Positions 50,736-61,325 of a stretch of DNA of 64,000 bases are shown one piece after another. The notes below the pieces were generated by a model that saw nothing but the letters and a program-made list of their open reading frames with translations, searched no databases and was not told the DNA's origin. This stretch comes from Fragilaria crotonensis. Taxonomy: Eukaryota > Bacillariophyta > Fragilariophyceae > Fragilariales > Fragilariaceae. Within the stretch, counting starts at the first letter, position 1; each line of letters starts with the position of its first letter. Where the stretch lies: assembly GCA_022925895.1 (NCBI GenBank), contig JAKSYS010000110.1, positions 1-64,000 on the forward strand, given 5' to 3'. A program made the translations under genes and the position numbers.

Positions 50736-52374
50736 GCTGGAATTTGTAGTAGGAAGAAGACAACTCCTAAATGCGGACAGATGGGACTATCTGCTCTCTG
50801 CTCTACAAGTTTGTCTATGCTCTTCGATGGGACTCCGTAGGACGAATTGTATAAAAGGTTGAAATAGGCAATGCACAGGGCATTCTGTGCGGCCTTTTTC
50901 AACTGTTTTGCTTGTGAGAGTGGAGAACAGATCTACACAAGTTCTGTCGTATACTGTATACTGTGTATCATGGTAGGAACATGATAAAGCGGGAGTACAT
51001 GCTGCGGTACTACGTGGTTAAAATGTACATGTATTCATACTTGAAAGTAACAGTAGAACGCACATTGCATGATTCTACCGTAAGTAGGCGCTCGGAGCTC
51101 GGAGTTCGGAGTTGCACGCCTGCGGAACATGTATGTCATACTCGTACCGGTACAGGTACCAGGTACTGTAGTAGGATGTCATACTCCGAACTCTGTTCGA
51201 CGCACCGCATCGCGCGATGGCAATCATGACCGTCATCAGATCATCAGACTTCTGACAAACGGCGCGTCACTTGAATCTTGAATACATCATCATTGTATGG
51301 AAAGGGTTCGGGTTTTTGCTGGCACAAATTCAGTTGATGATTTTTTTCAATTGAGTAGTAAAATGTCACTCTAACTGGACCTTTCCACACCAGATCATCT
51401 CTAAAGTCTGATGATTATTCTATTTAAGAATAATGACAGGGATCAGTAAGGGTTATTGTACGTAGTAGTTATGGAAAACTCCCTCAAGATTAATGATAGT
51501 TTTGGAGTTAACAACATGACAGATCCACATCAGTGTGGCTACCTGGTTTAAAATGCTATCTCAACTGATTGCTGACTAGATAAATCAATATCTCCCTGAA
51601 TACCAAGAATCCTTTCTCCATTCTTCTTTGATCAGCACCTGTGCGGTTCAATTCTTTACGTATTGATGCATTCTCAGCACCTACGCACAACATTTATTGG
51701 TGTTTTTTCAGGTCACTAGATGATTTATGCCACTAGAAGGAAAGCATTTTCCTATGTACAGTTCCAGGTCCACCAATGTTATATGCTGCACTGGAGCCTG
51801 GAGCGGCAAGAGAAAGGTCTGGCAAATTTCTCTTTTTGGCAATAGGTATGAGGTCGTCTCTATCCGTCATTGTGGTACAGGTACTACGGTAGCTAGTACT
51901 ACAGTATGGAGTACCAGTAGTTAGTACTCAAAGAACCGAACAATTGTGCACAATCCTGCGCAGACAGCTTGCTCAAATCCTCAGGAATCGTACAAGTACT
52001 GGTGTGGGGAGTTGGGAGGTACCAGGTACTAGTACCTGGTAGCATGTACAAGTAGGCAGTGGCCTACACGTGCTACTCGCAGTCTACAGTGGTAAATCGT
52101 GACACTTCGCCGGGAGGCTACTTGTATACTTGTACAAGTACGAGTACCGTTCGTACTCCGTGTGACTTATATCCGGGTATGAAAAATTGTCATCGTTTCT
52201 GATACTCGATGTACACTATTGAATCTCCCGTTTCTACTGGCGCGTGCTGGCTTACGATGTACTGAGTTCATCGTACCCAGGAAGCTGTAGCCGAACCCCC
52301 CTCGAGCAGAGCAAAACCGGCATCCCCCTCCATCAAGAATGGACAAGAGGCTCGCAATCATAGCTGACAGCACC
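50736..52374. other. Long intergenic region with GTAC clusters
   Basis: About 1.6 kb without a supportable gene. GTAC/GGTACC-type palindromes cluster at about 51140-51180 and 51880-52160. A 12 bp inverted repeat (51240-51251 with 51404-51415) is too weak to call an element. The right end is the promoter side of the large propeller gene. Confidence 0.5.
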
Positions 52375-55300
52375 ATGGCGGGTTCCGGTCGAAGTCGCCG
52401 ACAAAGAACCAAGACCAAGCATTATACAGATGATGATCCCTCAACATTTACTACAAAGGAGAAGAAAGGAGCTGTAGCGTCGGACTCACATGCGACTTCG
52501 GACAAACGACGAGGACAACCGCAAACACAAGGTCATGCGCGTCAAACGCAAAGGACGTCGATCACACCCGTCAAGAAGCGTCCGCGTCCGCGAAAAATCC
52601 ATTGTCCTGTTCCCCCTCCGGTATCTCCTTTCACTTGTCTCGACCACTACGTACGCATTGCTCCTCTCTTTCACTCTACCGAACCCCCTCATTCGGTCAT
52701 CAACGGAGAGGCTTGGGTATTCCACCACCTCTCAAGCCACCCACTTGGCAACTGCTACCACTTCCAAAACCACCAGTGCTGCTTGCTTCCGAATCGGAAT
52801 CCACATTGAATGCTCCCGCTTTTTCGTGCACTCCAGCATGCACGTGTTTGGCATCGAATGACACTTATCTCGCCATGGGCGACACTGCAGGTTTCGTTGC
52901 TGTCTACTCGCTAGCCCCGAAACTGCTCATGGTTACTCGGCTCACGACGTCGGCATCAATACGAGAAAGGACTGAAGATGAGGCACTGCCCCCATCCAAG
53001 AAGTTTGGCATGTACCTGAAAAAGATTCATCCGAATCAAGTCGAAAAGATTGCGATATCAAAATCATCGCTTTCGTCAAGTTTGCATCAATGTCGACTGG
53101 TAGTGGGGACCAAACAAGAAGTTGAACTGTTGGATATGTACACCAATACAATTCTTTGGACCGTTCCGATAGAGTTGTCGATCCATACTTTGGACATTCA
53201 CCCCCAGTCGTATCAAGTTCTGTGCAGCTTTGCGGCAGACAATAAGGTCGACACTCAGCAGTGTCAAACGGACCAGCTGCAACCGTCAACCAATACCCCC
53301 TTGTGGCTCATGGATATCGTTGACGAAAAACCGTGCCAAACAGTTGTTCAACCGAAAACAATTGAGAACGAGCTCTTGCCCTTGGGCAACCGATGTTCGG
53401 CAATTTGGGACAACTCAGACACTGACACCTTCATCATGGTCACTCTTGTACACGGACCAGATGATTCCATCGCACAAGAATTGCTGCAGATTCACCGGTC
53501 CACGTTTACAATTCTGCGAAGCCTTGTCGTCCCCAACAAGCCGTCTGGCAAATCAAGCTGCCATAGTATTGAGTCCCTGTCGCAGAGTCCGACGGGTCAC
53601 TTAACACTAGTGTCCTCCACCAAGGGCATACAGCTCGTCGAAACAGCAACCTTTACAATTTTACGCGTGTTTGGTGATGCAGTGGCACTTCATGGGCACT
53701 CGTTGCTCTTTCAAAAGGCTTACTTTGTTCCCAAAGCATCGCAGCTACAGTTTCGGTCGCTTACGAACGAGGAAGCCGATGATGAATCTCTAGATGACGC
53801 TTGGATTCTGGGAGTTCCCTTTGCCAATCGCGAACCTCGCGAATTTCGTGATGTATTGCATCTCTGGGACTTGTGGGATGGCAAAAGAACCTTTACGACG
53901 CTAACAGGACCTCCAAAGGCACAAGGATTCAATAGTGTGGAGTGTCTCCAGAATCAATTGCTTGTAACCACACAAACAGGGCAATTCTATCGCATGGCTG
54001 CCACGTGCGAAAGCGATTTCGGTGGAATCATGTATCCGCCTGGATATCAAGTTATTAACGATAATGTGGAGTATCTTGAAGATGAAGATGAAGTAGACGT
54101 TGTGATCGCAAACGAAAGCTTCGACGAGGAGAGTGATGATGAAGAAGACGTCGATGTTGTTGTGGATGACGATGTTGCAGAAGCCTTGCGACGAAGTATG
54201 ATGGAGGCAGAAGAGTCGAAAAATGAACGAGATCCGCATGATGATGAAGTCATTGATGTCGTGAGTGGCAGCGAAGCTAAACTCTCATTCCTACCGTGTC
54301 GTCCCGAACCCTATCTAAGACAAGTTCTGAAGAGTGGTTCCTCGCCCATGTCGTCCGTGAGTCATTCTTTCGTCGACCCGGCGGCGTCCTTTATCAGTTC
54401 TATGTTACTTCCCATGCCCCATCTGCAAGAAGCACTGGGAGCCAACGACGATAAGCCCCTGTGCGAAGAACCCAAGATGCAAGCAAAGGTTATCCGGGCT
54501 AAGCGAAGCAAGGCGGCGTCGCTTGAAGCGCTGCTCAGATCTTCGCTAGATGCGGACTTGAGGAGAGTCATGATGTCACGGCAGGTATGGGCTGATGGTT
54601 CGGGCAGTCATCTGGAAAGTTTGCAATGGGCCGAGGAAAAGAGAAGGCGAGAGGGAACTGCAATCCAAGCATCCAACGGCTCCAGGAGTGAGTCGGCTGT
54701 TGGGAAGACCGACAAAATTCCTCCTGTTGAGCTTGTTCCTGCAGCGGTGTCGCCGTCGGAGGGCAGCGCCAAGAACGGACGGCTAAATGGTGTATCAGCT
54801 CCTTTGACAGATAACTTCAACAAGATTAAAATGGATGTAGCTGCAGCCTTGTTGATGTCGGCCAATGGCGAACTCGACAGTCCAGCTGAGAACGAAAAGC
54901 GTTCCATCTGCAAATCAAGCAGACCCGTCGACTGGGAAGACGGAATGGACGTGGTAAATGTTCGGAAATTTTCTGAGCAATCTGGGAAGAAGGCTGCGGT
55001 TCCTTCGCTGGCATGTTTAGCTTGTCGTGGTCGATTTGTGTGTCATACTTGTACCAAGAAAGAAAAGCCAGTTGACTATGACGAGCTCGAAAGGGCTGAT
55101 GAGGAGAGAAAAGAAAAGGAAGAAGAAGAGAAACGCCAAGCGAGGGCCGAAAAGCGTCGCCTTGCTGATGCTAAAAGGAGGGAGGCCCGAAAGAAGAAAA
55201 AGATGGAGGAGGACTCACGAAGTCAGCGTGAAGCACTTGAGCGAACTCGTCGTGAAATGGAAAATGTTCAGCACGAAGTGGAAAACTCACGTTTGCACGA

Positions 55301-56774
55301 CGACGACAAAGATCGGAGACGCGCTGATATGTTGCTGCGGCTTCAGGCAGAACAAGAACTATCAACTTGGCCTACACCAACGGAATCAAACGGAAAGGAA
55401 TTGTTGAATAGGGAGCCGTCCATCCAACCTCCCCTCCACGACGTCCGAACTGAGTGGCCTCCTCCAGCAGAGCAATACGAGCCACCTAGCGACCCTCCAA
55501 AAGGAACGACTTCGTATTCTTCAGATTGGCCGCCTCACAACAGCCAGGGAAATCACCATGAAATTCCGCCAGCCGTCCCATATAATGCGGATTGGCCTGA
55601 AACAACCACTTCTCGCGTGAGTGACGCTACCAACAGCAGCTCGTATTATCACGGAGCACAAGGCTGGCCGCCGGTCGCGGTGGAGGGGAACGCACCAAAA
55701 GAAGCAAGTGTCACTCCAAGTCCTCGTGATTACAATCCACCAGCCTCCTCAACGGCGGAGACTCCAGCGTGTACGGCGAGTGGTCAGGTTGAGTCTTTCA
55801 CCACCGGTCATTATGACGTAGGCGAAACACCGGCACATGAACATCACGCACAGCTCGCAGCCCACGATGCACCTGAGATTTTAACTCAGACTCCCGAGGA
55901 CGTGGTACGTGAACAAGGTCAAGCCCACATCCAAAACTACTACAGATCGACAAAGGCAGACGCATATAAATCGGCTGCGTCTCATCCTCAACATTACTTC
56001 GTGGCGACGCAAGCATACGCTCTGGAGCACGCCGCAAGTGCACCCGCGACCACCGACGACACCATTGGACAAGGACACTCTTATGCAAGATCAAGCCATT
56101 ACGGGTCGCCCAAACTGGCAGATGTGACCTCTTTGGCAACGGCAAGTGATCACTACGGCTCTGCATCGACGACGGAGCCTGCAGCGCCTTTGACTGACCG
56201 GTATTACATTTCGACGGAAAACGATGTAGCAGCTGCATCCAGTGAATACTACAGCTCGGTACCTCCAGTATCTGCGTACGAGACAGCTGCTTCATCTTCT
56301 GCTAGCGGCGATGTCCAGGAACATGCAAACTATCGTGCATATGAGGCAGACTACTCGGCAAAGTACTACGATAACGCTTCAGAACGTGATGCACGGGCCA
56401 TGTATTACAATTCTGGACCGGACGTTGATTCGCATCCACATCATGCGCGCGACGACGATGACGACGCCGCTCGAATTGGACAATCGTATCATCGTAACTC
56501 CCAGTACCGTTATTCACCAAAGGCGACATCCGAAATGTTGGATCCCGCCGAAGCTTTGGCTTCGCTTGCCATGTTCGCGACGACGGCCGTGCCCATGGCA
56601 AGTAGCGACGGTGACTATGGCAATGAGGAGGAGTCATACGGAGGTATTGGTCAATACCATCATCGGCAGCAAGTGTATGAACAAAACGACGGACTTGAAT
56701 ATGCACCGAACAACAATGGGTGGGGCAACCATCCGACTAATGCTGATCCGGCGCATCAGGGGACTTCGAATTGA
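52375..56774 (+). CDS. Large beta-propeller / coiled-coil protein with Tyr-rich tail
   Basis: The main open frame is 52602-56774 and has no ATG at its left end. A short first exon from the ATG at 52375 (MAGSGRSRRQRTKTK) joined by an intron somewhere in about 52590-52710 is the likely start; I could not fix the junction. Residues up to about 470 are WD40-like (CTCLASNDTYLAMGDTAGFVAVYSL, then later LHLWDLWDGKRTF). An acidic block follows (EDEDEVDVVIANESFDEESD), then a double CxxC segment (CLACRGRFVCHTC). After it comes a long charged coiled coil (EERKEKEEEEKRQARAEKRR). The last 400 residues are low-complexity with repeated DWPP/EWPPP and Y-rich NYYRS/EYYSS motifs. Propeller plus disordered Tyr/Pro tail suggests a scaffold. 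The function is unknown. Confidence 0.65.
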
Positions 56775-57057
56775 AGATTGGGAAGACGATGCAATTATCA
56801 CATGAATGGTAGATCGCGTCAATTGGGACATGTATGAGTTTTCAAACAATGATACGCATCAATATGGAGATATTAACTTTTCAAGGAATTGATGATGCGC
56901 GTCAATAGCGGTTTCTTGGGGCTATGCAAAGATTTGATGTTGCTTGTGAAATGGGTTGATTGTGTAGTTGCGTTTCGATCAACGCGATGAACGAGGAGTG
57001 TCAAGAGTATTATATACGGAGTACTTCGATAACTAAATGGATGTTAGAATCACAATA

Positions 57058-57925
57058 CTACGACACAGTGCAACAAGCATTGGTTTTCTTGGCGGATTTG
57101 TAGAACAGCTTGGACTGAGAAGACAGGTCATTGGATCTCGATACCAAAGTATCCAACTTTTCACCGCGATCCAAGACATTTTCAAGCGTCTTGTGCAAGA
57201 TTTCCTTCGTCTCATCCAAATCCTGCTGAATCTTGGTCACCTTATCTGCAGCCGCTGGGTTCTGGTATTTCACCAGGTAATCTTCGATCGGGGGGAATGG
57301 CATTGATTCGGCCGACGTGCACGTCTTCCAGGCATCACCAACTTCCGAAACAAACTCTTCCAAGAGCTGGCCTAGCAACACAAAGGCGACGCGAGCAGGG
57401 TACTCAGCGTCTGTGGTGACAGTCCCGGCCAAACCATCGGATCGAACGTAACAATGAACGACGTAACCCTCGTGACTCACGGATTGCCGTTGTCCAGGTT
57501 CTGTTCGTTTGATGAACGTTTTGGTGAGAAATGTTAGCATCTCTTTGACACTCTGCTCAGAAGTGGGGAAATAATGGTGGAAGAGGTTAGAACGAGTTGC
57601 AAAGTCAAAGGCTATTCGATTCCACTCCAGTAGGATCAAAAACAGAACAGCATAGGATAAAACTCTCTGACATGGGATGGTTTCGACGTGACCACGACAC
57701 ACAAGTCAAGACACACCAGAACGATACCTCGTAGCTCGTGCTATATACCACAAGGAGCGTAGAGCCTACGTGCAATGACCAAGGACCCAACCTGTAAAAA
57801 AGATGCTATCGTACCTGTCGTTGGAAAAACCCGAACGAAGCCAAATCACTAGCCATTACCACAGGAATTGGTTCATTGAGGTCAGCGCCTGTACGGACAA
57901 TGGCGATTCCAACTACTTTTGTCAT
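57058..57925 (-). CDS. YKT6: YKT6 longin R-SNARE
   Basis: Exon 1 (57815-57925) encodes 37 residues ending FGFFQRQ. Exon 2 (57058-57552) starts SVKEMLTFLTKTF. The 262 bp GT-AG intron joins them in phase 0, giving 201 residues, the normal YKT6 length. The N-terminal longin fold (residues 1-135) is followed by the SNARE motif DKVTKIQQDLDETKEILHKT and LDRGEKLDTLV, with the zero-layer Arg in RGEKL. The protein ends NACCTVS, a double-Cys lipidation site: the CTVS box is suited to farnesylation and the Cys before it to palmitoylation, as in YKT6. It acts in ER-Golgi, vacuolar and autophagic fusion. The gene is divergent from the SRX gene. Confidence 0.93.
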
Positions 57926-58325
57926 ATTCTTGGTTGATGTTGAGCGATAGTAATGGAAGTTGGTCAATCACTTTGTTGGTTGTTGGTGTTCAGTGTTCCG
58001 CTTCGTAAGTCGGAAGTGCAGACGTTTTGTGTCTTGTGTGTGAGTCGTTTTTTGGAGTTTTCAAAAAAGAGAGCTGTGGAATGTGGAACCTTGTGTCATG
58101 CTTCACAGTTTTTCGCTGGGTTCGAGTTTCGACATGTCGCCTCGTTTTTCGACAACGATCCCTTTTGAGATGACAAGCCACATGGTACTCAAAATACCGT
58201 GACAACAACTTGCATTGTATCCTCCGTCTACCTTGGCTTTAGACTGAGAATTGATGCATCCATTCAGTGGAGAAGTAGCCTCATAGCTCATAGCTCATAG
58301 CTCAACAATAAAGGCAAACAAAATC
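57926..58325. other. Divergent promoter of the YKT6 and SRX genes
   Basis: 400 bp between two divergent trafficking genes. A CATAGCT triplet repeat lies at about 58281-58301. No gene is seen. Confidence 0.4.
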
Positions 58326-58793
58326 ATGATTGATTCGTTGACAATTCTTTCCAAGGGCGGCTTGATACTCTTCCAACACAATCCTTCATCTGGCATGGCA
58401 CCATCAGAGGTCAAAACAGAAGCGACAATCAATACCTTCATATCAAACGTTCTGTTGGATCCAACCAAGGCATTCATGACGCGTTACATCAATGAGGGCA
58501 CAGTTGTCGAATGGAAGGACATGACGGACTTGTTGATTATCGTCTTGTATCCAGAAGAGGTTTTACGAAATAGCAAATCAGTCGCGTGGCTAGCTCGTTT
58601 CATGGACTCGGTCGGCAAGGAATACTCGCTCTTCGAAGTGGCAACCTCCTTGGAGGATGAGATTATTCCTGATACTACTCTTCTGAAAAAGTCGGTAGAG
58701 ATTCTTTGGACGAAGGCTTTGAAGCATAAGGATTTCGACTCTGCTGGCGTCGAATCGAGGAGGGAAACACAAACAATATCAGTGTTAATGTAA
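58326..58793 (+). CDS. SRP receptor alpha N-terminal (SRX-like) domain protein, no GTPase
   Basis: 155 residues. The start MIDSLTILSKGGLILFQ matches the first strand of SRP-receptor alpha (MLDFFTIFSKGGLVLW in animals), the longin-like SRX domain that binds the SRP receptor beta GTPase. The middle (SNVLLDPTKAF, then WKDMTDLLIIVLYPE) fits the rest of SRX. A full receptor is about 600 residues with an NG GTPase domain, but only 350 bp separate this ORF from the convergent gene at 59143, so no GTPase can follow. Past the TAA a neighbouring frame reads protein-like for about 42 codons to near 58922, so a short second exon or a frameshift is possible. Either a stand-alone SRX protein or a truncated paralogue. 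Confidence 0.65.
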   Translation: MIDSLTILSKGGLILFQHNPSSGMAPSEVKTEATINTFISNVLLDPTKAFMTRYINEGTVVEWKDMTDLLIIVLYPEEVLRNSKSVAWLARFMDSVGKEYSLFEVATSLEDEIIPDTTLLKKSVEILWTKALKHKDFDSAGVESRRETQTISVLM

Positions 58794-59142
58794 ATACCAG
58801 TCAACGAAAAGGAAAGGAATCTAGGAACGGATGCGGTCACGCTGGTTGTCGAGAACAACCCTGATTCACTTATTTGTTGTGCCATCCACTTGTTGGAAAC
58901 TACAGGATATCGACCAGCTTAGTGGATTTGGCAAAGCGCTCCGAAGCGGAGATCACGCCCTTGAAATCTACGGCATCTTTTTTACCAAGGTCGTTACTGT
59001 CAGCGACAAGGTAGGAACAGCGTCGACAATGACGCGGGTCGGTAATTAACTTATCTCAGTAAGCTGAGTGTTCAGCAAGATTTACTTCTCGTAGGAGTAT
59101 TCTAGTGCTAGTTCACCGCAGCTAAACCCCAGTAAAATTGCG
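58794..59142. other. Convergent region, possible extra short exon
   Basis: One frame from about 58797 to 58922 looks protein-like (TDAVTLVVENNPDSLICCAI) but has no start of its own. Otherwise nothing is seen. Confidence 0.3.
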
Positions 59143-60672
59143 TTACGGTAGAGGCAGAAAGTCAAATGGCGACATGTAGCGCTCAGCAAGCACTTCCTCT
59201 CGATTCGGTGGGCGCTCCAATGCAAACGGCGTTTTTGCTATAATCTCCTTTTCGGTTTTCGCGTCGCCTTCGCTAGTCAAAAACGGCGAGCTAACTTGCA
59301 ACTCCTTCACAACTGGCTTTCGACCTGCTCTGCCCATCTCTAAACGACGCTTGAAGGGCAAGAAGACATTCGAACCGAACCCTATCAAGGACGCTAGATT
59401 GCTGGGAATGCCAATCCCATGTTGTCCAGTACCTTCCTTACACAGCACATTATTCTGCAAGACCCATTCCAAAGTCTCATAAACCGTGCAGCAAGTGGCA
59501 TCGATCGAGTGCACATAGGCGACATGAGTTCCCCCGCAACGGATGTTCAGTTGACGAGTACAAAAGTCTGTCCGATTCGAGATTGACGCGAGAGTAATAT
59601 ATTCGCCATGGAGAAATCCCTCAACGACGATCCGACTTGCTTCTGATGGTTCTAGCTTATTGGGTGCGAGGACTCTTTTCCTGACCATGGGAGATTGCTG
59701 CCGACTGCGTTGAAGGACAAAGCCAGGATGGTACGTCACGAGAAGTGATGTAAAAAGGTTCATAATTCGACCGACAACCTCAAGCTGCAGCTTTCGAGAT
59801 TCTTCCAAAGTACTACCTGACAATCCGAATAACACCACTTGTTCTGATGTGACCTTTTGGAACCATTTTCGTTTCGAAGCAAACGTCGTTCCCCCAAGAT
59901 TGTTCGTTAGGCAAACGCATCCTCTCGGTAGCTCTCGATCCCACAATATCTTGTCCTGAAACAACATGGAAGCAGCAAGACAGGTTGTATTATGGTTCTG
60001 CAGGACGGGCTCTCGCGTTTCGTAACCCAGAAACGAACGCAGAGTCTCATGCGGCAGAGAAAGATGATCTGGCAATGACACAATTGGAAATTGCTCGGTT
60101 TTCAAACACGAACTTGCCAGAGTCGTGATTGCACGTGCCAAATCCACTGCGATCCCGGTAACCGCGGTGAATGGCGACGACCCTTCGAGTAGGACTCGTT
60201 CGTAGCCACCGAGACAAAACCAGGGATCAACGACAGGGTTCGTGAATACCAAGTCTGATACTGGGGTTGGGGCGCCCCATTCGCCAGAATTGCAATCCAA
60301 TCCAGAATCCACAAGGTTACCTACTCGCAGTAAATCATCGCGAATGGACCTGTCTCCGGCCTGCAGTTGGTCGTGATCGGCTTGTATCGATGCCTTGAGA
60401 CTTTTAATTTGCCTCTTCACATCTTCCTTGTCTACCACATGTAGTTCAGATGCTGGAGCCAGCGAACGTTGAATTATCTTAAGCTCATTTCGTTTGTGGT
60501 CAAGATCCTTGGCCTGAACCCGACGTGCAATGTCGCGACGTTGTAGGTCCTCCAGTCGAGCTCGAAGGTTTTCTATCGGAATCTCAGGATATCGACGACA
60601 TTGAGACTCAAAAACGCTTTCTATACTGCCTCCTTCGCTGTTGGGACGTAAAAGATCAATGCCTATGGGCAT
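59143..60672 (-). CDS. Seryl-tRNA synthetase-like protein lacking catalytic motifs
   Basis: I chose the ATG at 60672 (MPIGIDLLRPNSEGG); the frame stays open upstream to 60903, but that part does not fit the family. The protein has 509 residues. The N-terminus DLLRPNSEGG...SQCRRY and the helical hairpin that follows match cytosolic SerRS (DLFRTEKGG...ESQRRRF). The C-terminal half aligns through ITLASISNRTDFCTRQLNIRC (SerRS: LVSCSNCTDYQARRLGI) and AYVHSIDATCCTVYETLEWVL (YVHMLNSTLTATERTLCCIL). Where SerRS has motif 2 (CFRKEAG) this protein has CLTNNLG, and the motif 3 Glu-Arg is Val-Tyr, so the ATP-binding Arg residues are absent. It is probably an inactive paralogue with a tRNA-binding, regulatory or organellar role. 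Confidence 0.75.
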   Translation of the reverse strand: MPIGIDLLRPNSEGGSIESVFESQCRRYPEIPIENLRARLEDLQRRDIARRVQAKDLDHKRNELKIIQRSLAPASELHVVDKEDVKRQIKSLKASIQADHDQLQAGDRSIRDDLLRVGNLVDSGLDCNSGEWGAPTPVSDLVFTNPVVDPWFCLGGYERVLLEGSSPFTAVTGIAVDLARAITTLASSCLKTEQFPIVSLPDHLSLPHETLRSFLGYETREPVLQNHNTTCLAASMLFQDKILWDRELPRGCVCLTNNLGGTTFASKRKWFQKVTSEQVVLFGLSGSTLEESRKLQLEVVGRIMNLFTSLLVTYHPGFVLQRSRQQSPMVRKRVLAPNKLEPSEASRIVVEGFLHGEYITLASISNRTDFCTRQLNIRCGGTHVAYVHSIDATCCTVYETLEWVLQNNVLCKEGTGQHGIGIPSNLASLIGFGSNVFLPFKRRLEMGRAGRKPVVKELQVSSPFLTSEGDAKTEKEIIAKTPFALERPPNREEVLAERYMSPFDFLPLP

Positions 60673-61325
60673 GTGAAGAATGTAGAGGGTTACCTGCGAG
60701 GTTACACTCTTACTGTTGCGACCAATCGCCTCTACCAGACCAGAACGTGCAGTTCTCTCGTTCCAGGGTTCCAGAGTCGATGTACTGGTGTATAAAAGCA
60801 CTCGTGTTGCTTTTGCTATAAATTTATACATATGTATATGTATGTATTGATAGGTAGCATTCTTTGGTCTACGGTACCAGTAGAACGCACTAAAACATGA
60901 CACTTTTTGTATGGTACTACAGTACTTGTACCAGGTCCTCCTACCGGTTACTCCCGAGTCCCGAGTCTCGACGACTCCAGCGCTATGTTTCGAGTTTCGA
61001 GCAGTCCGTTGGCGCGGTCGTGCACTCGCTGTTCATGATAGGCATCGGATGTCTCGTTAGAAATAGATGTCTTGATTCAAATATACATCAATTTCGTATA
61101 AATATGGACGACGGTTCGCAAATCTAACGACCACAATTTATGAATCCATCGTTTCCTTTGCTTCACGAAGCTGGTCATCCTTGACTCCTTTGTCCTCCAA
61201 CTTTCCAAACGAAGCAGGAGACCCTAAGCAAGCAAACCAATTGACTCCACAACAGTCTCAACACTTGGTTCTCAAGACCAAACACACACGCTTGTCTTCC
61301 CTTTTGTCGCACTGGTGTAAACGCG
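60673..61325. other. Divergent promoter region, GTAC cluster
   Basis: Between the SerRS-like gene (minus) and the PDZ membrane gene (plus). About 60890-60960 carries GTAC palindromes, and 60780-60850 is AT-rich with TATACATATGTATATG. No gene is seen. Confidence 0.4.

Noticed and set aside
51240-51415. Possible MITE with a 12 bp inverted repeat (ATCATCAGACTT)
   Set aside because: No target duplication and no further pairing. A 12 bp match at this distance can occur by chance.
58831-59049. 72-codon plus-strand frame downstream of SRX as the missing GTPase part
   Set aside because: It has no G-domain motifs and is far too short.
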